DNA from: Streptomyces niphimycinicus
GTDB taxonomy: Bacteria; Actinomycetota; Actinomycetes; Streptomycetales; Streptomycetaceae
Length of the DNA stretch: 32,177 bases
Direction: 5' to 3'
Assembly: GCF_018883605.1 (NCBI RefSeq)
Contig: NZ_JAHLEM010000123.1
Location: 1 to 32,177 of the forward strand
Made by a program: the position numbers and the translations under genes. This document shows, piece by piece, positions 7,771 to 13,653 of this stretch. The notes beneath the pieces were generated by a model. The model was not told the origin of the DNA. It ran no database searches and was given only the letters and a program-made list of their open reading frames with translations. Position 1 is the stretch's first letter, and every line of letters begins with the position of its first letter.

Positions 7771-8058
7771 CTACTTCTTGCCGTCGCCGTCCTTGCCCTT
7801 GTCGCCGCCGGCGCCCATGCCCTCGAAGATCTCCTTGCACATGGGACACACCGGGTACTTCTTCGGGTCACGACCCGGGACCCAGACCTTGCCGCACAGT
7901 GCGACGACGGGAGATCCGGAGAGGGCGCTCTCCATGATCTTGTCTTTCTGTACATAGTGGGCATAGCGCTCGTGGTCGCCGTCACCGTGCGACACCTGAG
8001 GTGTCGGCTCAACGAGGGTCCCCGTGCCTGCCCCGCGCTCGGGCTCAAGAGTGCTCAT
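7771..8058 (-). CDS. DUF3039 family small zinc-ribbon-like protein
   Basis: At 95 residues this matches the actinobacterial DUF3039 family. The conserved core runs from HERYAHYVQKDKI to VVALCGKVWVPGRDP and VCPMCKEIFEGM. Cys55, Cys71 and Cys74, with nearby His residues, look like a metal-binding site. The C-terminus is a Gly/Lys/Asp tail. No function is known to me. It lies 21 bp downstream of the YqgE gene on the same strand, so the two are probably co-transcribed and end at the hairpin at 7673-7725. Confidence 0.88.
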   Translation of the reverse strand: MSTLEPERGAGTGTLVEPTPQVSHGDGDHERYAHYVQKDKIMESALSGSPVVALCGKVWVPGRDPKKYPVCPMCKEIFEGMGAGGDKGKDGDGKK

Positions 8059-8079
8059 ACAGCCCTAGGGTACTCATGC

Positions 8080-8667
8080 CTAGTTGAGAGAAGGGTCGTC
8101 CGGATACGTGGCGACCATGGCCAGCTCACTGCGCTGGCGGCGCAGCACCGCACGCCACAGCCGCTCGGGGGCGGGCGAGGACACATCGCCCGGCTCGGAC
8201 TCCACCACGTACCACGCGCCCTCGGCGAGCTCGTCCTCGAGCTGACCGGGCCCCCAGCCCGCGTAACCCGCGAAGATCCGCAAGGACCCCACGGCCGCCG
8301 CCAGCAGCTCCGGCGGCGCCTCCAGGTCGACCAGGCCGATCGCCCCGTGCACTCTGCGCCAGCCGAGTGGCCCGTCCTCGGTGCGCGCCGCGGACCGCCC
8401 CGATTCGCCCGGGACGACGGCCACGCCCAGCGCGGAGTCCAGCGAGACCGGACCGCCCTGGAAGACCACCCCCGGCTCCCCGGCCAGCTCGGCCCACGAC
8501 TCCAGGATGTCGCCCACCCCCACCGGGGTCGGGCGGTTCAGGACCACACCGAGCGAGCCCTCCTCGTCGTGATCGAGGAGGAGCACCACCGCGCGGTCGA
8601 AGTTCGGGTCAGCAAGCGCCGGTGTCGCGACAAGCAGCCGTCCTGTGAGCGAGGACACCTCGGTCAT
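8080..8667 (-). CDS. YqgE/AlgH family protein (UPF0301)
   Basis: The start at 8667 (MTEVSSLTGRLLVATP) gives 195 residues and sits 10 nt after GGGGGA; the upstream ATG at 8685 has no ribosome site. Family hallmarks are LTGRLLVATPAL, FDRAVVLLLDHDEEGSLGVV, NRPT, FQGGPV and the FAGYAGWGPGQLEDEL block. In E. coli the homologue is yqgE; AlgH in Pseudomonas was linked to alginate. The biochemical role is unsettled. It is divergent from murA with about 250 bp between the starts. Confidence 0.93.
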   Translation of the reverse strand: MTEVSSLTGRLLVATPALADPNFDRAVVLLLDHDEEGSLGVVLNRPTPVGVGDILESWAELAGEPGVVFQGGPVSLDSALGVAVVPGESGRSAARTEDGPLGWRRVHGAIGLVDLEAPPELLAAAVGSLRIFAGYAGWGPGQLEDELAEGAWYVVESEPGDVSSPAPERLWRAVLRRQRSELAMVATYPDDPSLN

Positions 8668-8921
8668 GGCCACATGATCCCCCATATCCGGGTCGGAGGG
8701 GGAGTGGAAGACGAGTCCCGTATGAGAGCAGGTCGGGGCGCAAGACAGCAGATGCGGCGCACGTGACTGTGGGCTCTTCGAGGGGGACGGAACGTGTCGC
8801 CGCCCACACGGGAGGACTCAATGCGCGCAGGAGTCTTACGGAGGCGGTCTCCAGGGCCATTACTCTTGCCCTTTGGCCCCTGTGCCTTTTGGCCCTGCCC
8901 GTCTCAGGAACGCGAGACCCG

Positions 8922-10274
8922 ATGACCCGCTCGAACGATGTCCTGCTCGTCCACGGCGGCACCCCGCTCGAAGGCGAGATCCGTGTGCGCGGCGCGAAGA
9001 ACCTCGTGCCGAAGGCCATGGTGGCCGCCCTGCTCGGCAGTGGGCCCAGCCGGCTGCGCAACGTCCCCGACATCCGCGATGTGCGGGTGGTGCGCGGGCT
9101 GCTGCAACTGCACGGCGTGACGGTGCGCCCCGGTGACGAGTCCGGTGAGCTGGTGCTCGACCCCACGCATGTGGAGAGCGCCAATGTCGCCGACATCGAC
9201 GCGCACGCCGGTTCCTCGCGGATCCCGATCCTCTTCTGCGGCCCGCTGCTGCACCGCCTCGGCCACGCCTTCATCCCCGGCCTGGGCGGCTGTGACATCG
9301 GCGGCCGGCCGATCGACTTCCACTTCGACGTGCTGCGCCAGTTCGGCGCGACGATCGAGAAGCGGGCGGACGGCCAGTACCTGGAGGCCCCGCACCGGCT
9401 GCGCGGCACCAAGATCCGGCTGCCGTACCCCTCGGTGGGCTCCACCGAGCAGGTGCTGCTGACGGCGGTGCTCGCCGAGGGTGTGACGGAACTCTCCAAC
9501 GCGGCGGTCGAGCCGGAGATCGAAGACCTCATCTGCGTCCTTCAGAAGATGGGCGCCATCATCTCCATGGACACCGACCGGACGATCCGGATCACCGGTG
9601 TCGACAAGCTCGGCGGCTACAACCACCGCGCCCTCCCGGACCGCCTGGAGGCCGCCTCCTGGGCGAGCGCGGCGCTGGCGACCGAGGGCAGCATCTATGT
9701 GCGCGGCGCCCGGCAGCGCGAGATGATGACCTTCCTGAACACCTACCGCAAGGTGGGCGGCGCCTTCGACATCGGCGACGAGGGCATACGGTTCTGGCAC
9801 CCCGGCGGCAAGCTCGACGCGATCGCCCTGGAGACCGACGTCCACCCCGGCTTCCAGACCGACTGGCAGCAGCCGCTGGTGGTGGCCCTGACCCAGGCGT
9901 CGGGCCTGTCCATCGTCCACGAGACGGTCTACGAGTCGCGGCTGGGCTTCACCTCGGCGCTCAACCAGATGGGCGCCCACATCCAGCTCTACCGCGAATG
10001 CCTGGGCGGCTCGGCCTGCCGCTTCGGCCAGCGCAACTTCCTGCACTCCGCGGTCGTCTCCGGCCCCACCAAGCTCCAGGGCGCCGACCTGATCATCCCC
10101 GACCTCCGCGGCGGCTTCTCCTACCTGATCGCGGCCCTGGCGGCCCAGGGCACCTCACGGGTCCACGGCATCGACCTGATCAACCGCGGCTACGAGAACT
10201 TCATGGAGAAGTTGGTCGAGCTGGGCGCCAAGGTGGAGCTCCCGGGCGGCACCGCCCCCGCATCGACGCGGTAG
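8922..10274 (+). CDS. murA: UDP-N-acetylglucosamine 1-carboxyvinyltransferase (MurA)
   Basis: MurA transfers enolpyruvate from PEP to UDP-GlcNAc, the first committed step of peptidoglycan synthesis, in the cytoplasm. The start MTRSNDVLLVHGG at 8922 gives 450 residues. The frame runs back to 8763, but the upstream residues are not MurA-like, and AGGAA lies before 8922. The substrate-binding Lys26-Asn27 in RGAKN is present, as is the PEP-reactive Cys124 in GLGGCDIGGRP; Cys there predicts fosfomycin sensitivity. The LGGYNHRALPDRLEA and GFQTDWQQPL segments are typical. The last 24 codons are repeated in tandem after the gene: the stop here is TAG at 10274, whereas the downstream copies stop two sense codons and one triplet earlier (TCG has become TAG). 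A second MurA usually exists elsewhere in Streptomyces genomes. Confidence 0.97.
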   Translation: MTRSNDVLLVHGGTPLEGEIRVRGAKNLVPKAMVAALLGSGPSRLRNVPDIRDVRVVRGLLQLHGVTVRPGDESGELVLDPTHVESANVADIDAHAGSSRIPILFCGPLLHRLGHAFIPGLGGCDIGGRPIDFHFDVLRQFGATIEKRADGQYLEAPHRLRGTKIRLPYPSVGSTEQVLLTAVLAEGVTELSNAAVEPEIEDLICVLQKMGAIISMDTDRTIRITGVDKLGGYNHRALPDRLEAASWASAALATEGSIYVRGARQREMMTFLNTYRKVGGAFDIGDEGIRFWHPGGKLDAIALETDVHPGFQTDWQQPLVVALTQASGLSIVHETVYESRLGFTSALNQMGAHIQLYRECLGGSACRFGQRNFLHSAVVSGPTKLQGADLIIPDLRGGFSYLIAALAAQGTSRVHGIDLINRGYENFMEKLVELGAKVELPGGTAPASTR

Positions 10275-10849
10275 CGCCCCACCCGACGACCACGGCCCGC
10301 CCCGACACCCGAGGCGGGCCGCCCCATCCCACACCCGAGCCACGACGACGCCCCCGGCTGGGGGTCCGGGGGTTACCCCCGGGGACTGCAGCATGGAGAA
10401 GCTCGTGGAACTCGGCGCCAAGGTGGAGCTCCCGGGCGGCACCGCCCCCGCATAGACGCGGTAGCGCCCCACCCGACGACCACGGCCCGCCCCGACACCC
10501 GAGGCGGGCCGCCCCATCCCACACCCGAGCCACGACGACGCCCCCGGCTGGGGGTCCGGGGGTTACCCCCGGGGAATGCAGCATGGAGAAGCTCGTGGAA
10601 CTCGGCGCCAAGGTGGAGCTCCCGGGCGGCACCGCCCCCGCATAGACGCGGTAGCGCCCCACCCGACGACCACGGCCCGCCCCGACACCCGAGGCGGGCC
10701 GCCCCATCCCACACCCGAGCCACGACGACGCCCCCGGCTGGGGGTCCGGGGGTTACCCCCGGGGAATGCAGCATGGAGAAGCTCGTGGAACTCGGCGCCA
10801 AGGTGGAGCTCCCGGGCGGCACCGCCCCCGCATAGACGCGGTAGCGCCC
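10203..10849 (+). repeat. 3.4 tandem copies of a 190-bp unit made of the murA tail and its 3' region
   Basis: Copies begin at 10203 (inside murA), 10393, 10583 and 10773, with an exact 190-bp period; the fourth breaks off at 10849. Each unit begins at an ATG that is an internal Met codon in murA, and carries the tail from MEKLVEL to GGTAPA plus about 115 bp of downstream DNA. Copies 2-4 agree except for one base, and differ from copy 1 by five changes in four codons, all synonymous (TTG/CTC, GTC/GTG, GAG/GAA, CTG/CTC), plus the TCG-to-TAG change. In copies 2-4 the ATG is preceded by GGGGA about 8 nt away, so each could be read as a 20-residue mini-ORF (10393-10455, 10583-10645, 10773-10835). 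Translation is unproven. Confidence 0.97.
10293..10321 (+). terminator. murA terminator hairpin, repeated in copies 2 and 3
   Basis: The arms CGGCCCGCC and GGCGGGCCG (9 bp) enclose a 9-11-nt loop, 19 bp after the murA stop. The same hairpin recurs at 10483-10511 and 10673-10701 because it lies inside the 190-bp unit. A second stem, CCGGGGG-TTA-CCCCCGG at 10366-10382, also recurs every 190 bp. The tandem array is therefore a series of terminators. Confidence 0.65.
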
Positions 10850-10961
10850 GTGCCGACGCCTCGTGGTGGCGGGCTCGGGCGCCGTGAGCCTCGTAGCTCG
10901 TAGCGCGGCGGGCTCGGACGCCGTACGCCTCGTAGACGGGCCTCTGGGACCGTAGGAGCGC
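10850..10961. repeat. Short direct repeat between the murA array and hup
   Basis: A segment of about 28 bp beginning GCGGGCTCGG at 10869 recurs at 10908 with few changes (GCGCCGT/ACGCCGT, then GCCTCGTAG). No gene is visible here. Together with the 190-bp array this fills the 736-bp gap between murA and hup. Confidence 0.5.
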
Positions 10962-10999
10962 CGAAAGGGGCGGTCACCCTCGGGTGACCGCCCCTTTCG
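10962..10999. terminator. Bidirectional terminator between murA and hup
   Basis: Perfect 18-bp arms (10962-10979 and 10982-10999) begin CGAAAGGGG and end CCCCTTTCG, with a 2-nt centre. It lies 11 bp past the hup stop and serves convergent transcription from both sides. Confidence 0.85.
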
Positions 11000-11010
11000 T
11001 TCGCGAGGGC

Positions 11011-11292
11011 TTACTTGCCCTTGGCGGCTTCCTTGAGCTTGGAGCCCGCGGAGACCTTCACGCTGTAGCCGGCCGGGATCTCGATCGGCTCACCGGTCTG
11101 CGGGTTGCGCGCGGTGCGAGCGGCACGGTGGGTGCGCTCGAAGGTCAGGAAGCCGGGGATGGTGACCTTCTCGTCGCCCTTCGCGACGACCTCACCGGTC
11201 ACCTCGGCGAGGGCGGCCAGCACGGCGTCGGCGTCCTTTCGGGTCACCTCGGCGCGCTCGGACAGAGCGGCCACCAGCTCACTGCGGTTCAT
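11011..11292 (-). CDS. hupA: DNA-binding protein HU (HupA type)
   Basis: This histone-like protein bends and compacts DNA as a dimer. At 93 residues it is the short HU form, without the Lys/Ala-rich tail of the sporulation protein HupS. It starts MNRSELVAALSERAEV, with GGGAG 6 nt before the ATG. The IHF/HU signature is complete: the dimer core VTIPGFLTFERTHRAAR, then the DNA-binding arm RNPQTGEPIEIPAGYSVKVSAG. It is transcribed toward murA and separated from it by a strong hairpin. Confidence 0.97.
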   Translation of the reverse strand: MNRSELVAALSERAEVTRKDADAVLAALAEVTGEVVAKGDEKVTIPGFLTFERTHRAARTARNPQTGEPIEIPAGYSVKVSAGSKLKEAAKGK

Positions 11293-11547
11293 GTTGTACT
11301 CCCGTGTTCATCTTGCCAATGAGGCGTGAGATCGAAGCCGATGCTGCCAGGGCCCTCGGACAGTCCCCGGACCCGGGTCTGCTGTTCAGACCCTCGCGCC
11401 CGGAACGCATCCTGCCCGCACCTGTGGCGGGAAAGCCAATCCGGAGCCCTCGAGAGTCACACGAAAAGCGCCGTGGCGGTCGTTTTCCTGCCCGCCACCC
11501 TATGGCTGCCTCCGGGACCCCACAGCGCGCGACGCGCCGTGCCGGGC
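11293..11547. other. hup upstream region with an inverted repeat
   Basis: This 255-bp stretch must hold the hup promoter and the end of the malic-enzyme transcript. A perfect inverted repeat, GGGTCTG and CAGACCC with loop CTGTT, lies at 11375-11393, about 85-100 bp before the hup start; it may be a leader hairpin or an operator. A weak AAAAGCGCC/GGCGGTCGTTTT stem near 11463-11486 could end the malic-enzyme transcript. No clear -10/-35 pair was recognised. Confidence 0.45.
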
Positions 11548-12969
11548 CTAGACCGCAGTGGTACCGGTCACAGGGCGCGCCGCGTCCCGTACGGCTCCGG
11601 CGACCGCCCCCGCGACCTTGTCGTTGAAGACGCTCGGAATGATGTAGTTGGCATTGAGCTCGTCGTCGTGGACGACGTCCGCGAGCGCGCCGGCAGCGGC
11701 CAGCATCATCTCGGTGTTCACCGTACGCGACTGCGCGTCCAGCAAACCACGGAAAACGCCCGGGAACACCAGCACGTTGTTGATCTGGTTCGGGAAGTCC
11801 GAGCGTCCGGTGGCCACCACCGCGGCGGTCTGGCGGGCGATCGCCGGGTCCACCTCGGGGTCGGGGTTGGCCAGCGCGAAGACGATCGCGCCGTCCGCCA
11901 TGGCGGCCACGTCGTCGCCGGAGAGCACGTTCGGGGCCGAGACGCCGATGAAGACGTCCGCGCCGCGCACGGCCTCGCGCAGGGTGCCCGTGACGCCCTC
12001 CGGGTTGGTGTTGTCGGCGATCCAGCGCAGCGGGGACTCCGGGTCGGCGGAGACCAGGTCCTCGCGCCCGGCGTGCACCACGCCGTGGATGTCGGCGACC
12101 ACCGCGTGCCGCACGCCCGCGGCGATCAGCAGCCGCAGGATGGCCGTGCCGGCGGCGCCCGCGCCGGACATGACGACCCTCACATCCTCGATCTTCTTGT
12201 CGACCACCCGCAGCGCGTTGGTGAGCGCGGCCAGCACCACGATCGCGGTGCCGTGCTGGTCGTCGTGGAAGACCGGGATGTCCACGGACTCGCGCAGCCG
12301 CGCCTCGATCTCGAAGCAGCGGGGGGCGGAGATGTCCTCCAGGTTGATCCCCGCGAAGCCGGGGGCGATGGCCTTCACGATCGCGACGATCTCGTCGGTG
12401 TCCTGGGTGTCCAGGCAGATCGGCCAGGCGTCGATGCCCGCGAACCGCTTGAAGAGGGCCGCCTTGCCCTCCATGACCGGCAGGGCGGCCTTGGGGCCGA
12501 TGTTGCCGAGGCCCAGGACCGCGGAGCCGTCGGTGACGACGGCCACACTGTTGCGCTTGATGGTCAGGCGCCGGGCGTCCTCGGGGTTCTCCGCGATGGC
12601 CTGGCAGACCCGGGCGACGCCCGGGGTGTAGACCATGGAGAGGTCGTCACGGTTGCGGATGGGGTGTTTCGACGACATCTCGATCTTGCCGCCGAGGTGC
12701 ATCAGGAACGTACGGTCGGAGACCTTGCCGAGCGAGACACCTTCGATGCCCCGCAGCTTCTCCACGATTTCCTGGGCGTGCGCGGTCGAGGTGGCGGCGA
12801 TGGTGACGTCGATACGGAGCTTCTCGTGGCCGGAAGCGGTCACATCGAGGCCCGTGACCGAGCCGCCGGAGGACTCCACGGCCGTGGTGAGCTGGCTGAC
12901 CGCGGTGCCGCTCGCGGGCACCTCCAGTCGGACCGTCATCGAGTACGAGACGCTGGGCGCCGTTGCCAT
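11548..12969 (-). CDS. NAD(P)-dependent malic enzyme with N-terminal ACT domain
   Basis: The enzyme converts malate to pyruvate and CO2 with reduction of NAD(P), linking the TCA cycle to pyruvate. The ATG at 12969 (MATAPSVSYS) has GAGGAA 7 nt upstream, giving 473 residues; the frame extends to 13029 without a better site. An ACT regulatory domain occupies about 12-84. The malic domain follows with VYTPGVA (Tyr114) and HDDQHGTA (235-242). The nucleotide fold begins VVMSGAGAAGTAILRLL (266-282), with Asp293 at the second strand, which favours NAD over NADP. From memory, the S. coelicolor enzyme at this locus (SCO2951) is the NAD-dependent one. It is divergent from the cold-shock gene. Confidence 0.95.
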   Translation of the reverse strand: MATAPSVSYSMTVRLEVPASGTAVSQLTTAVESSGGSVTGLDVTASGHEKLRIDVTIAATSTAHAQEIVEKLRGIEGVSLGKVSDRTFLMHLGGKIEMSSKHPIRNRDDLSMVYTPGVARVCQAIAENPEDARRLTIKRNSVAVVTDGSAVLGLGNIGPKAALPVMEGKAALFKRFAGIDAWPICLDTQDTDEIVAIVKAIAPGFAGINLEDISAPRCFEIEARLRESVDIPVFHDDQHGTAIVVLAALTNALRVVDKKIEDVRVVMSGAGAAGTAILRLLIAAGVRHAVVADIHGVVHAGREDLVSADPESPLRWIADNTNPEGVTGTLREAVRGADVFIGVSAPNVLSGDDVAAMADGAIVFALANPDPEVDPAIARQTAAVVATGRSDFPNQINNVLVFPGVFRGLLDAQSRTVNTEMMLAAAGALADVVHDDELNANYIIPSVFNDKVAGAVAGAVRDAARPVTGTTAV

Positions 12970-13237
12970 GGCCTGCTTCCTCTGCTTTCCCTGGTACATG
13001 CTGTCCGGGCCGCGGGAATGCCGGGCCACGCCTCAGATAGTTGCACCTACCTCTCGGTACGGGGTAACCCGGCCCGACTTTCGGACATATTGTTCTGACA
13101 TAGCAGAGTGGGGTCACCCGAGTGGAAACCCCCACTCCTTCGCGGGAACGCCTGGCGAGGCGGGCCGTCCGCCGCATCCGCCGTCCTAGGCTCTGGCGCG
13201 CTACAGCGTCGGAGGAAGAGACAAGAGGAGCGCGGGC
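12970..13237. promoter_or_regulatory. Divergent control region of malic enzyme and cold-shock gene
   Basis: This 268-bp region feeds both genes. It has perfect 8-bp arms GAGTGGGG (13106-13113) and CCCCACTC (13130-13137) about 100 nt before the cold-shock ATG, and a direct repeat GACATA (13084-13089 and 13097-13102) in its most AT-rich part. The promoters probably lie near 13080-13105, but no box is clear. The inverted repeat could fold in the cold-shock 5' leader if transcription starts upstream of it. Confidence 0.4.
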
Positions 13238-13447
13238 ATGGCTCAGGGCACCGTGAAGTGGTTCAACGCCGAGAAGGGCTACGGCTTCATCGCCCAGGAG
13301 GACGGCGGACCGGACGTCTTCGTCCACTACAGCTCGATCGACGGCAGCGGCTACCGCAGCCTGGTCGACGAGCAGCGGGTCGAATTCCAGATCGTGCAGG
13401 GCCGCAAGGGCCCGCAAGCGGAAGAGGTCCGCATCCTGGGCGGCTGA
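13238..13447 (+). CDS. Cold-shock domain protein (CspA family)
   Basis: This 69-residue single-domain nucleic-acid chaperone binds single-stranded RNA/DNA. It begins [19 protein letters not shown], with AGAGGAG 7 nt upstream of the ATG. The RNA-binding motifs RNP1 (KGYGFIA) and RNP2 (VFVHYSSI) are intact, and the OB fold ends PQAEEVRIL. It is slightly longer than the classic 66-67-residue Streptomyces Csp, with an extra Gly/Gln-rich loop around QEDGGPD. It is followed by a structured segment rather than another gene. Confidence 0.96.
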   Translation: MAQGTVKWFNAEKGYGFIAQEDGGPDVFVHYSSIDGSGYRSLVDEQRVEFQIVQGRKGPQAEEVRILGG

Positions 13448-13481
13448 CACCGCCCGGCGCGGACCTCTTCGGAAGAGAAGG

Positions 13482-13572
13482 GTGGCACCGACCCGCCATG
13501 CTCGCCTCGCGGCAAGTGGTCGCTCGAAGCGACGAAGGTTGGGCCCGGGGGCTTGGATCGGGCCGGTGCCAC
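13482..13572 (+). ncRNA. Candidate structured RNA downstream of the cold-shock gene
   Basis: A 91-nt segment is closed by complementary 14-nt arms (13482-13495 and 13559-13572; GTGGCACCG pairs with CGGTGCCAC, then one A/C mismatch, then CCCG with CGGG). Inside is a perfect hairpin, GTCGCT-CGA-AGCGAC (about 13519-13533). A terminator-like stem follows at 13592-13616, so the whole looks like a compact RNA with its own end, or a structured 3' UTR of the csp transcript. The strand is uncertain because the arms pair equally well in the antisense. No named RNA family was recognised. Confidence 0.4.
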
Positions 13573-13591
13573 GTCAAGGCTAACAAACAGG

Positions 13592-13616
13592 CCCGGGAAG
13601 GGATTCCCCTCCCGGG
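13592..13616. terminator. Terminator hairpin between the cold-shock and HelD-like genes
   Basis: The stem starts CCCGGGAAGGG and ends CCCTCCCGGG, with one G-U pair and a tight centre. It lies between convergent genes and could stop transcription from both. The minus-strand side is followed by a T-rich CTGTTTGTTAG. Confidence 0.75.
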
Positions 13617-13653
13617 GGTTGATTTCGCCCCCCGCCCGGGCCTTGCGGGAGAT

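Noticed and set aside
10203..10849. CRISPR-like array
   Set aside because: The repeat is 190 bp with no unique spacers, and the unit is clearly a murA tail.
10201..10977. Overlapping minus-strand frames of 74-168 codons over the murA repeats
   Set aside because: They recur with the 190-bp unit as its reverse complement and have no ribosome sites or recognisable domains.
11540..11556. dre-like core GGTCTAGGCC at the malic-enzyme stop (minus strand)
   Set aside because: The 10-bp core matches 9/10, but the flanks do not, and it consists of the gene's last codons and TAG stop; probably chance.
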